Notes: generated from the sequence alone by a model not told the origin. A DNA stretch of 6,249 nt from Streptosporangiaceae bacterium (GCA_030040815.1 JASHSZ010000108.1:1-6249), one strand, 5' to 3'; counted from the stretch's first letter, positions 1 through 5,829 are shown. A program made the numbers and translations.

Positions 1-352
1 AGCCGCGGACTCTCGCCGCCGGATCTCAACGACTTCTGCAAGAGCGGTCCCGCCGCTGCCGGACAGCCGCTGGTAGCGAAGGTACAGGCGCATATCTCGC
101 AGTCACCTGGGCTCCCGGCGCAGGGAATAAGCCATCGAGAACGAGAATGACCGCCAACGCGCCCATAAGCGCAACTCCGCCGCGTTCACGTCGGTCATTA
201 ACGGCCAAAGCAGTGCGACGCTAGCCAGCTGCCGTCACCGCGCCTGCCGTAACACGCCGCCGCGCTCGAAGACCCCTGGCTCGCACTGTGGCCATCGGTG
301 CACAGGCGATCGTGCCGACCGACGTGTCGCACGTAGCTCGAGACTGCAGGCG
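1..352. other. region without a recognisable gene
   Basis: No protein family is recognisable in any of the six frames. Open stretches exist, but they look like chance high-GC frames. One is a minus-strand frame at 26-208 with a hydrophobic run near residues 10-28. Another is a short minus-strand frame starting at ATG 93 and running off the left edge, preceded by an AGGTGA-like sequence. Neither is convincing. A 5-bp inverted repeat with a 3-nt loop at 322-334 (ACGTG/CACGT) lies 18 bases beyond the stop of the minus-strand gene ending at 353; it could help end that transcript but is too short to call. No tRNA, transposase or repeat array is seen. Confidence 0.5.
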
Positions 353-733
353 CTAGGCCTCACCTTCGTGCTCAAGCTCTGGCACGTGCGCGATGCGCAG
401 CGGCACATCGGCGAACGGATCGATGTTGTAGGCGAGACTCACCCGGTGATAGCCGTCGGCGATCTCCCCGCCTTTCGCGAAGCTCACCACGAGCACGGGG
501 GACAGCTTCTTTTCACCGCTCTTGAGCAGGTCTTTGTGGACCCCGGGATCAGACAGCGGCAGCGGAGCATACCCGCAGGCACGCAGTATGTCGTTGGCGC
601 GCCGGGTGGTGACCTCAGCCTTCCTCAGCGCCTTCACCGCAAGCTTGGCGCGGTCGGCGTCGAGGCGCAGGCTGAGGTAGTCGTACGCCGCCTCAAAGTC
701 GTGATCAACTACGTCCTTGAGCCACTGGATCAT
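353..733 (-). CDS. conserved hypothetical protein with IADGYHR (ParB/sulfiredoxin-like) motif
   Basis: The protein has 126 residues. The start ATG at 733 is preceded by GAGGAG at good spacing, and the stop is TAG. The N-terminal half (about 1-50) is helical and rich in Lys, Arg and Ala. It is followed by ILRACGYAPLPLSDPGVHKD (49-68), LSPVLVV (78-84) and IADGYHRVSLAY (91-102). From memory, the order 'ILRA.G..PLP..DPGV.KDL...LSPVL.V....IADGYHR' recurs in small conserved hypothetical proteins of actinobacteria and proteobacteria. It recalls the ParB/sulfiredoxin fold, where GxxR-type motifs bind nucleotide. There is no signal peptide or membrane segment, so a cytoplasmic protein is expected. It is divergent from the MOSC gene, with the intergenic stretch 734-841 between them. 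Function is unknown; I am confident it is a real gene and only moderately confident of the fold. Confidence 0.8.
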   Translation of the reverse strand: MIQWLKDVVDHDFEAAYDYLSLRLDADRAKLAVKALRKAEVTTRRANDILRACGYAPLPLSDPGVHKDLLKSGEKKLSPVLVVSFAKGGEIADGYHRVSLAYNIDPFADVPLRIAHVPELEHEGEA

Positions 734-806
734 CAGCCGTCTCCTCGTCGTCTAACCGTCCATGCTGCCAGTCGCCCGGAGCGCCGGGTCGGCCAGGGCG
801 AAATGT

Positions 807-832
807 GCTGGCGACTAATCCGACTCGCCAGC
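807..832. repeat. 8-bp perfect inverted repeat before the MOSC gene
   Basis: GCTGGCGA (807-814) and TCGCCAGC (825-832) are perfect inverse complements separated by 10 bases. The spacer side also carries a direct repeat, CGACT-aatc-CGACT (812-825). The element lies between the divergent gene starting at 733 and the MOSC start at 842, so it could be an operator for either gene or a hairpin in the MOSC leader. If the MOSC gene instead starts at ATG 803, the repeat would lie inside its coding region. Its role is inferred only from position and symmetry. Confidence 0.35.
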
Positions 833-841
833 GAGAATGCG

Positions 842-1414
842 ATGATGCAGCATTTGTCGCGGGCGCAGCTGGAAGCCGGCCTTGGCCTCGTTCTTGGCTC
901 CCCGCGTGCTGACGGCGCCCTCGTTCTGCTGGTCCGGCGCCCGGCGGCCGGCATTCGGGAGCTTGTGGCCGAGGCAACGCTCGACCCGGCGGCGGGGCTC
1001 GTCGGCGACAACTGGCTCGATCGCGGCAGCAGCAGCACGCCGGACGGGTCGGCCGACCCGCAGCGGCAGGTGACGGTCATGAACGCCCAGCTGGCGGAAC
1101 TGGTGGCAGGCAGCCCGGACCGGATGCCGCTCGCCGGAGATCAGCTGTATCTTGACCTCGATATCAGCGTCGGCAACCTGCCTGCGGGCAGTCTGCTCCG
1201 GGTGGGCGACGCCGTACTAGAGGTCAGCGCTGCCCCGCATCTCGGTTGCGCGAAGTTCGTCGAACGGTTCGGCAGCGACGCCATGAGGTTTGTCAACTCC
1301 CGCGTCGGTCGGCAATTGCGACTGCGCGGCATGAACGCCAGGGTCGTGCGAGCGGGCACCGTCCGTCTCGGTGACCGGGCTGGCCCCAGCCGGCTGACCG
1401 CACCCGTGCACTGA
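842..1414 (+). CDS. MOSC domain-containing protein
   Basis: The protein has 190 residues from ATG 842. MOSC domains occur at the C-termini of molybdenum cofactor sulfurases and in stand-alone proteins such as YiiM; a conserved cysteine is thought to carry sulfur to metal centres. The domain spans roughly residues 50-178. Recognisable parts are GLVGDNW (52-58), a hydrophilic stretch with STPDGSADPQRQVTVMN (65-81), LAGDQLYLDLDIS (97-109), NLPAGSLLRVGDAVLEV (112-128), APHLGCAKFVERFG (131-144) with the likely functional Cys136, and the strongly conserved FVNSRVGRQLRLRGMNARVV (150-169). I chose 842 because the protein then begins MMQHLSRAQLEAGL, matching the usual start of relatives as I recall them. 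ATG 803, 13 codons upstream and preceded by CAGGG, is the alternative. The substrate is unknown. It stands alone, divergent from the 353-733 gene. Confidence 0.85.
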   Translation: MMQHLSRAQLEAGLGLVLGSPRADGALVLLVRRPAAGIRELVAEATLDPAAGLVGDNWLDRGSSSTPDGSADPQRQVTVMNAQLAELVAGSPDRMPLAGDQLYLDLDISVGNLPAGSLLRVGDAVLEVSAAPHLGCAKFVERFGSDAMRFVNSRVGRQLRLRGMNARVVRAGTVRLGDRAGPSRLTAPVH

Positions 1415-1524
1415 AGCCGACGGGACACAGCAGTATCAGGCCTGCCGTCGTCGCCATCATGTGATTCGACGCAACCTGGCCGCGCCCTGATCCGCCTACG
1501 CGCCCGTGGTCCTGGGCTAGGTCA

Positions 1525-1536
1525 GCCCGGCCGGGC
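1525..1536. repeat. 12-bp perfect palindrome upstream of the conserved hypothetical gene
   Basis: GCCCGGCCGGGC is a perfect palindrome without spacer, 43 bases before the start at 1580. Its position in the 165-base gap between the MOSC gene and the next gene would suit a dimeric repressor site, but such GC palindromes also occur by chance in DNA of this composition. Confidence 0.2.
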
Positions 1537-1579
1537 ACGCGCGGATCCGTCCCCGAGCCATCGGACTGAAGGAAACGCC

Positions 1580-2026
1580 ATGGCAGCCACCCTCCCGGAG
1601 ATCCTGCTCGCGCCGGACGTTCGGCCGCACGTGATAGCCGACAGCCTGACACTGATCGACTCCGAACTCGCCGACAAGTCAGGGATCTCGGGGAACGCCA
1701 TCAAGCTGGCGTACAAGACCGTGAGCAGCTTCGCCTCCGGGTACATCCGGGAGACGGTGGAGAAGATGCTGCCCGAGATCGCCGCCCAACTGCAGCCGTA
1801 CTGGGCCGATTTCACTGCCTCCGGAGGGGCTCAGTTCGCCGACTACCTCGCCAAGCGCGGCGACGAGGCAGCCGAGTCGCTGCTGTCGATCAGCGACGCA
1901 ATGGCCGAGCGCTCCAACAAGCCAGTTGTCGTCAAGGCCTACCGCGCCGTGCGCGCCGGCGCGGCGAGACACGTTCAGGCAGCGCTGCCCCGAGTCGGCG
2001 ATCTCGTGACGACGTACGCAGCCTGA
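1580..2026 (+). CDS. conserved actinobacterial hypothetical protein (resembles DUF6918)
   Basis: The protein has 148 residues. The start ATG is preceded by GAAGGAAACGCC, a good Shine-Dalgarno at normal spacing. The protein appears mostly helical and soluble, with no signal peptide or membrane segment. Features seen are LPEILLAPDVRPHVIADS (5-22), a polar segment SELADKSGISGNAIKLAYK (28-46), LPEIAAQLQPYWADF (64-78), a glycine turn near 82-83 with FADYLAKRGDEAAESLLSISD (86-106), AERSNKPVVVKAYRAVR (109-125) and a C-terminal ALPRVGDLV (135-143). This order resembles a small uncharacterised actinobacterial family that I recall as DUF6918. No function is known to me. It stands alone and converges on the PPOX gene, with 26 bases between the stops. 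Confidence 0.85.
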   Translation: MAATLPEILLAPDVRPHVIADSLTLIDSELADKSGISGNAIKLAYKTVSSFASGYIRETVEKMLPEIAAQLQPYWADFTASGGAQFADYLAKRGDEAAESLLSISDAMAERSNKPVVVKAYRAVRAGAARHVQAALPRVGDLVTTYAA

Positions 2027-2052
2027 CGCTCCGGGCGGGGCATGGCGCGGTG

Positions 2053-2493
2053 TTACCGGTTGCTGTACACCCTGGTCGGTGTCACGAGCACCACCGCGCG
2101 CCGCTCGCGCTCCATGACCCGGTCGTACTCGTCCCAGTCCTCGTGGGTGCCGCCGGCCGCGCTGAACACCTGACGGCGCAGCAGTCGCAGCGAGTCGGCG
2201 CCAGTCCCGGAATCGGGGTGGTCCGGTCCGATGATCCTGGCGGTACCCTCGATGGCCGCCCACTGCCAGCCCGCCCGGAACGTGACCGTGACCTGCGGGC
2301 GCGCGCGCAGGTTGGCCAGCTTGGCCTGGCCGTAGGTCACGAACCCGACGACGTCCTGCCCCGACTCCGGATCCGCGAGCAGACCGGCGTTGACCACTGA
2401 GGACTGGATCGTGCCGTCGGCGCGAGCGGTCGACACGACGGCGAGGAACTTGTCGCGGCTGCCAATGCCCACCGCGTCTGCCAGCGTCACCAT
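2053..2493 (-). CDS. PPOX-class F420-dependent oxidoreductase (TIGR03618-like)
   Basis: The protein has 146 residues, a single split-barrel flavin/F420-binding domain of the pyridoxamine 5'-phosphate oxidase superfamily. Members of the TIGR03618 group, typified by Mycobacterium tuberculosis Rv1155, bind the deazaflavin F420 and reduce varied substrates; the exact substrate here is unknown. Visible blocks are [20 protein letters not shown] (15-34), [20 protein letters not shown] (47-66), [20 protein letters not shown] (68-87) and [15 protein letters not shown] (131-145). An [19 protein letters not shown] segment (113-131) precedes the last strand. The length fits the family and no key part is missing. 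The start is ATG 2493, with a weak AGGA about 8 bases upstream; a GTG at codon 2 is an alternative. A short inverted repeat covers this ribosome-binding region. Confidence 0.9.
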   Translation of the reverse strand: MVTLADAVGIGSRDKFLAVVSTARADGTIQSSVVNAGLLADPESGQDVVGFVTYGQAKLANLRARPQVTVTFRAGWQWAAIEGTARIIGPDHPDSGTGADSLRLLRRQVFSAAGGTHEDWDEYDRVMERERRAVVLVTPTRVYSNR

Positions 2494-2508
2494 GCAGGCA
2501 ATCCTGCA
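2493..2508 (-). promoter_or_regulatory. inverted repeat over the PPOX ribosome-binding site
   Basis: In the minus-strand transcript TGCAGG and CCTGCA pair around a 4-base loop, ATTG. The final A of the 3' arm is the A of the ATG start codon, and the only Shine-Dalgarno-like AGGA lies in the 5' arm and loop. A hairpin here would hinder translation initiation. It could equally be a small DNA operator, or chance. No regulator gene is adjacent. Confidence 0.25.
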
Positions 2509-2581
2509 CCATCGCCGCCGCTGGGCTTAGCCTGCCGGGCATGCCGCTGGCGCCCTGCCTGACCTGTCGCATCGCGACGTC

Positions 2582-2873
2582 ATGGCGGGCGCATGGAGCT
2601 TCGAGTACTTTCCGCTCACCGACGGACATCGCTCAGCGGGCGATCGAGGTGCAGGGCCTGCCGGCAGTCCGCTTCCAGCATCGGTCCGTGTCCACTCTTG
2701 ATCTGCTGATCGCCGCGACTGCAGAGCGCTACTCGCTGACCGTCCTGCACTATGACGGGGACTACGACAGGATCGCGCAGGTGACTGGCCAGCCAGTCGA
2801 GTGGGTCGTGCCTGCGGAACGGGCGACTAGCGGCCGGCTCGCACAATTGCCCGGTGACGATCTCCATCGATGA
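2582..2873 (+). pseudogene. vapC-type PIN-domain toxin remnant, truncated and frameshifted
   Basis: VapC toxins are PIN-domain ribonucleases. The C-terminal part is clear: [19 protein letters not shown], then [39 protein letters not shown], ending near 2844. This keeps the two C-terminal PIN aspartates (in DLLIAA and in DYDRIA). The preceding piece, FEYFPLTD, lies in another frame ending at 2623. Removing one G in the GG at 2624-2625 joins it to [10 protein letters not shown], so a one-base insertion is likely. The N-terminal third, with the DTS-type first aspartate and the middle glutamate, is absent; the opposite strand there is occupied by the PPOX promoter and gene. No vapB antitoxin is next to it. 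The frame runs on to a stop at 2873, overlapping the GNAT pseudogene start by 20 bases. Loss of function is expected unless the frameshift is a sequencing error, and even then the N-terminus is missing. Confidence 0.75.
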
Positions 2874-3345
2874 CCGCGAGCACGCCGCGCCGCCGGGCTG
2901 GCGCGCGGCCGAGGAGGAGCGGCTGGGCGAGCCGAGCGCGGCGGTCGCCACTCGGTGGGGGTGGGCTTCGACGCCGATCCGGACCCAGGCTGGCTCCGCC
3001 GCTATCACTACCGCGGTCAGGAGCTGCCGCCGGTTGCCATCCGGGTGCTGACCTCCGCGCCCTAGCAGAAGTTCGCCTCGGTCCGGTCCGACGGCGAGAC
3101 GATCGCCATCGGCCGGGTCGCCGGCAGCGGCGAGGGCGGGCCTGACCGCCATCGAGGCCGATCCGGCCAGCCAGCGCCAGCGCCTCGGCACCGCCGTTAC
3201 CGCCGCGCTGGCTCGCTATGCATGGGGCCGTGGCGCGTCCGGCCTGTACCTGCAGGTGGCCGACGACAACGGCGGCGCTCGCGCGCTCTACCAGCCCCTA
3301 GGGTTCGCTGACCACCACGGCTATCACTACCGGATCGCACCGGGC
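2854..3345 (+). pseudogene. GNAT N-acetyltransferase pseudogene
   Basis: Three pieces of one GCN5-related N-acetyltransferase lie in order but in different frames. Piece 1 begins at GTG 2854 and reads to ...PPGWRAAEEERLGE, ending at 2931. Piece 2, in frame from about 2943, includes DADPDPGWLRRYHYRGQELP and VLTSAP, then a TAG stop at 3063-3065, then KFASVRSDGETIAIGRVAG. Piece 3, in frame from 3136, reads GLTAIEADPASQRQRLGTAV, matching the acetyl-CoA-binding motif (usually RRxGxGxA), then LYLQVADDNGGARALYQPLG and FADHHGYHYRIAPG. The jump between pieces 1 and 2 looks like a deletion of most of the N-terminal domain; relatives are, as I recall, near 300 residues against about 165 here. The piece 2 to 3 shift fits loss of two bases at a tryptophan codon (GEWAGL in relatives). 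The original stop is also gone: the last frame stays open to 3579, antisense to ribH. Confidence 0.85.
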
Positions 3346-3387
3346 CGACCGCCGTCCGACCCCGTCCGCGCGGCGGCCGGCCCGGCG
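3338..3387 (-). terminator. probable rib operon terminator hairpin (no U-tract)
   Basis: In the minus-strand transcript the segment 3387-3371 pairs with 3354-3338 over 17 bp around a 16-base loop. All pairs are Watson-Crick except two G-U. In the plus-strand transcript the same two positions are A-C mismatches, so the fold favours the ribH direction. The stem begins 9 bases beyond the ribH stop codon. The core is GGGCCGGCCGCCG against CGGCGGUCGGCCC. No run of U follows the 3' arm, as is common for hairpin terminators in high-GC actinobacteria. It overlaps the 3' end of the GNAT pseudogene on the other strand. Confidence 0.65.
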
Positions 3388-3395
3388 GGCTGCCG

Positions 3396-3869
3396 TTACC
3401 CCCGAAGGGATCGCAGGACCACGGCCACTTCCAGGGCGGCCACCGCCGCATCCCAGCCCTTGTCCTCGGCGCTGCCTTCCGCGCCGCTCCGGTCCCTGGC
3501 CTGCTCCAGCGTGTCGCAGGTGAGCACGCCGTTGCCGACCGGCGTCCCGGCGTCGAGCGCGACCTTGGTCAGCCCGTAGGTCACCGCGTCGCACACGTAG
3601 TCGAAGTGCGGCGTGCCGCCCCGGATGACGGCGCCGAGGCACACCACCGCGTCGTGCCGCGTGGCCAGCTCGGCCGCGACGACCGGCAGCTCGACAGCTC
3701 CGGGGACGCGCACGACCAGCGGCTCGGCTGCCCCGCATGCCCGGGCAGCGGCCACGGCGCGGGCCAGCAGCTGGTCGGTTACCTCGGGGTGCCAGCGCGT
3801 GGCGGCGATCGCGACGCGCAGGCCGGACGCGTCGACCGGGTGCGCCGCCGGACGGCCCTCGCCGCTCAC
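3396..3869 (-). CDS. ribH: 6,7-dimethyl-8-ribityllumazine synthase
   Basis: The protein has 157 residues, the usual family length. It condenses 5-amino-6-ribitylaminouracil with 3,4-dihydroxy-2-butanone 4-phosphate to form 6,7-dimethyl-8-ribityllumazine, the penultimate step of riboflavin synthesis; the cytoplasmic enzyme commonly forms pentamers or 60-mers. Seen in order: [17 protein letters not shown] (19-35) with the aromatic Trp26 near the substrate site, [11 protein letters not shown] (55-65), [18 protein letters not shown] (77-94) with the expected catalytic His88, [16 protein letters not shown] (114-129) with the phosphate-binding Arg127, and [16 protein letters not shown] (134-149). 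The start is GTG 3869, and the stop of ribBA lies 7 bases upstream. A GGTGAG overlapping that stop may act as the ribosome-binding site, so coupling to ribBA is likely. It is the last gene of the operon, followed by a strong hairpin. Confidence 0.96.
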   Translation of the reverse strand: MSGEGRPAAHPVDASGLRVAIAATRWHPEVTDQLLARAVAAARACGAAEPLVVRVPGAVELPVVAAELATRHDAVVCLGAVIRGGTPHFDYVCDAVTYGLTKVALDAGTPVGNGVLTCDTLEQARDRSGAEGSAEDKGWDAAVAALEVAVVLRSLRG

Positions 3870-3876
3870 GACACGC

Positions 3877-5175
3877 TCACCGCGCGCTCGCCGCGGACGC
3901 GGGCGGCCCGGAGCTGACCTCGCCGGTGACCGGCAGGTTGTCGATCTGGTGGCCCAGGCGATCCCGCTTGGCGGTCAGGTAGCGCAGGTTGTGCGCCGTT
4001 GGCAGGGATGGGAGGCTGACCCGGCCGGTAACCGTGATGCCATATCCCGCCAGCCCGTCGACCTTGGCCGGGTTGTTGGTGAGCAGCCGGAGGGAGTACA
4101 CGCCAAGGTCGGTGAGCATCTGCGCGCCGGTGGAATACTCCCGCGCGTCGACCGGCAGGCCGAGCTCGGTGTTGGCGTCGACGGTGTCGGCGCCGAGGTC
4201 CTGCAGCTGGTATGCGCGCAGCTTGGACAGCAACCCGATGCCGCGGCCCTCGTGCCCGCGCAGGTACAGCACGACCCCCCGGCCCTCCGCGGCGATCGCT
4301 GCCATGGCCGCCTCGAGCTGGGTGCCGCAGTCGCACCGGTGCGACCCGAATACGTCCCCGGTCAGGCACTCGGAGTGCATCCGCACCAGCGGGTCGGGTC
4401 CCGGTGCGGCTAGGTCGCCCAGCACGAGCGCGAGGTGCTCGGTGCCGTCGACAGAGTTCTGGTAGCCGAGCGCCCGCCACTCGCCGAACTCGTTGGGCAG
4501 CGAGGTCTGCACGACCCTGTCGACTACGCGCTCGTGCTGCCTGCGATGCGCGATCAGCTGCTCGATGGAGATCAGCGCCAGGCCGTGCTCGTCTGCGAAC
4601 TCTCGCAGCCTGGGCAGCCTGGCCATGGTGCCGTCGTCGTTGATGATCTCGGCCAGCACCCCGGCCGGCGTCAGCCCGGCTAGCCTGGCCAGGTCGACGG
4701 CCGCCTCGGTGTGTCCGGGCCGTCGCAGCACACCGCCGGGCGTGTACCGGAGCGGGAACACGTGACCAGGCCGCACGATCTCGTACGGCTCGGTGGCCGA
4801 GTCCGCCAGCGTCCTGATCGTCCGCGCCCGGTCGGCCGCCGAGATGCCGGTGGTCACGCCGTCCCGGGCGTCCACCGTTATGGCGAAGGCCGTGCGCATC
4901 CGCTCGGCGTTCTGACTTGTCATCAGCGGCAGCTGCAGGCGGTCCAGCATCTCGCCGGTCATCGGCGCGCAGATCACGCCGCTGGTGTAGCGGATCGCGA
5001 ACGCCAGCAGCTCGGACGTCGCCTTGCTGGCCGCGAAGATGATGTCGCCCTCATTCCCCCGGTCCACGTCGTCGACCACCACGACGGCCCGGCCCGCCGC
5101 GATGTCGGCCACCGCGCGCGCCACGTCGTCGAGCGGGATGCCAGCCATCAGCTCGGGGCCACCGGGACTGCTCAC
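3877..5175 (-). CDS. ribBA: bifunctional 3,4-dihydroxy-2-butanone 4-phosphate synthase / GTP cyclohydrolase II
   Basis: The protein has 432 residues. The N-terminal half (about 13-215) turns ribulose 5-phosphate into 3,4-dihydroxy-2-butanone 4-phosphate and formate. It shows [17 protein letters not shown] (31-47), [10 protein letters not shown] (107-116), RPGHVFPLR (135-143), GHTEAAVDL (154-162) and NDDGTMAR (179-186), with the expected acidic metal-binding and histidine residues. The C-terminal half (about 220-412) opens GTP to 2,5-diamino-6-ribosylamino-4(3H)-pyrimidinone 5'-phosphate. It shows [20 protein letters not shown] (264-283) with zinc ligands Cys270, Cys281 and Cys283, [13 protein letters not shown] (303-315), [10 protein letters not shown] (330-339) and [10 protein letters not shown] (362-371). 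The usual tyrosine before the RG(H/Q)EGR motif is kept, so this is not the Tyr-to-Met variant type. The start is GTG 5175, preceded by GGGAGG five bases upstream; an ATG nine codons later lacks a good ribosome-binding site. GTG overlaps the ribE stop (GTGA), implying translational coupling. Confidence 0.96.
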   Translation of the reverse strand: MSSPGGPELMAGIPLDDVARAVADIAAGRAVVVVDDVDRGNEGDIIFAASKATSELLAFAIRYTSGVICAPMTGEMLDRLQLPLMTSQNAERMRTAFAITVDARDGVTTGISAADRARTIRTLADSATEPYEIVRPGHVFPLRYTPGGVLRRPGHTEAAVDLARLAGLTPAGVLAEIINDDGTMARLPRLREFADEHGLALISIEQLIAHRRQHERVVDRVVQTSLPNEFGEWRALGYQNSVDGTEHLALVLGDLAAPGPDPLVRMHSECLTGDVFGSHRCDCGTQLEAAMAAIAAEGRGVVLYLRGHEGRGIGLLSKLRAYQLQDLGADTVDANTELGLPVDAREYSTGAQMLTDLGVYSLRLLTNNPAKVDGLAGYGITVTGRVSLPSLPTAHNLRYLTAKRDRLGHQIDNLPVTGEVSSGPPASAASAR

Positions 5176-5777
5176 GGCGTCCTCCCGGCTAGCAGTCGCT
5201 CCACGTACTTGGCGATCATGTCGACCTCTAGGTTGACCACCTCGCCCGGCTGCTTGCTGCCGAGGGTGGTGTGCGCGAGGGTTTCCGGTATCAGGCTGAC
5301 CTCGAACCACGGGCCGCCATCCTCCCCGAGCGCGGAGACGGTCAGGCTGATGCCATCGACCGCCACCGACCCCTTTTCAATGACGTAACGGGCTAGCTGT
5401 CGGGGAATCGTGATCCGCACGGTCTCCCACTCGCCGGCCGATGCCCTGGCCACGATGGTGCCGGTGCCGTCCACGTGGCCCTGCACCAGGTGACCGCCGA
5501 GCCTGCCGTCTGGACGCAGCGGTCGTTCCAGGTTGACGACCGCTCCGGCGTGCAGTCCGCCCAGGCTGGACCGGGCCAGGGTCTCACCCATCACGTCCGC
5601 GGTGAACTCGGCGTCGGCGATGCCGGTGACGGTGAGGCACACCCCGTTGATGGCGATCGAGTCGCCGGGGGCAGCGCTCGCGGTGACCAGCGGTCCGCGA
5701 ATCCGGATCCGGGCGAGAGCGCCGTCGGCCTCCAGGCCCACGACCTCGCCAAGCTCTTCGACAATCCCGGTGAACAC
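5172..5777 (-). CDS. ribE: riboflavin synthase (alpha chain)
   Basis: The protein has 201 residues, typical for the family. It dismutates two 6,7-dimethyl-8-ribityllumazine molecules to riboflavin and 5-amino-6-ribitylaminouracil, and is normally a cytoplasmic trimer. It consists of two tandem lumazine-binding barrels. Barrel 1 (about 1-90) starts with the family-typical [10 protein letters not shown] and has [12 protein letters not shown] (39-50) with Ser40 and Cys47. Barrel 2 (about 94-190) has [13 protein letters not shown] (94-106) with His101, [13 protein letters not shown] (135-147) with Ser144, and [11 protein letters not shown] (162-172). A C-terminal helix [11 protein letters not shown] (186-196) fits the trimerisation helix. 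The start is GTG 5777, fixed by MFTG and by GGAGGAGGA just upstream. It is the first gene after the FMN riboswitch, so its expression should fall when FMN is plentiful. Some databases use the symbol ribC for this enzyme. Confidence 0.96.
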   Translation of the reverse strand: MFTGIVEELGEVVGLEADGALARIRIRGPLVTASAAPGDSIAINGVCLTVTGIADAEFTADVMGETLARSSLGGLHAGAVVNLERPLRPDGRLGGHLVQGHVDGTGTIVARASAGEWETVRITIPRQLARYVIEKGSVAVDGISLTVSALGEDGGPWFEVSLIPETLAHTTLGSKQPGEVVNLEVDMIAKYVERLLAGRTP

Positions 5778-5781
5778 CGTG

Positions 5782-5829
5782 TCCTCCTCCGGAGCCCTTC
5801 CGGGCCTAGGCCCTCGTCACGGGCTCCGG
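5782..5829 (-). promoter_or_regulatory. leader hairpin abutting the ribE Shine-Dalgarno (candidate expression platform)
   Basis: In the minus-strand transcript CCGGAGCCC (5829-5821) pairs perfectly with GGGCUCCGG (5797-5789). The last two G of the 3' arm are the first two G of the ribE Shine-Dalgarno GGAGGAGGA (5790-5782). The 23-base loop contains a 12-base palindrome, GGGCCUAGGCCC (5813-5802). A stem here would partly bury the ribosome-binding site, as expected for a translational riboswitch. No U-tract follows, so a transcription terminator is less likely. The switching partner is not proven. Confidence 0.5.

Noticed and set aside
1..93. Minus-strand frame from ATG 93 running off the left edge, with AGGTGA upstream
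   Set aside because: The 31 visible residues match nothing I recognise; it cannot be separated from chance without the sequence further left.
26..208. 60-residue minus-strand frame with a hydrophobic stretch
   Set aside because: There is no ribosome-binding site and no family resemblance; chance frames of this size are common in high-GC DNA.
322..334. ACGTG-TCG-CACGT hairpin after the 353-733 gene as a terminator
   Set aside because: A 5-bp stem with no U-tract is too weak to call.
368..841. Long open frame upstream of the MOSC domain, making a 348-residue protein
   Set aside because: This part is antisense to the well-supported minus-strand gene at 353-733, has no recognisable domain, and the MOSC protein normally begins near the MMQHLSRAQLEAGL segment.
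803..841. ATG 803 as the MOSC start
   Set aside because: CAGGG precedes it, so it stays possible, but the 13 extra residues do not resemble the family start as I recall it and would put the inverted repeat inside the gene.
1418..1450. CGACGG/CCGTCG inverted repeat after the MOSC gene as a terminator
   Set aside because: It has only 6 bp with a 21-base loop and no U-tract, so it is not convincing.
5176..5310. N-terminal extension of ribBA upstream of GTG 5175
   Set aside because: The extra residues are a shadow of the ribE coding frame; DHBP synthases begin close to the [15 protein letters not shown] segment, and GTG 5175 has its own Shine-Dalgarno.
3613..5388. Several plus-strand open frames across the rib operon
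   Set aside because: They are antisense shadows of ribH, ribBA and ribE with no domain resemblance and Arg/Ala/Pro-rich composition typical of out-of-frame high-GC DNA.
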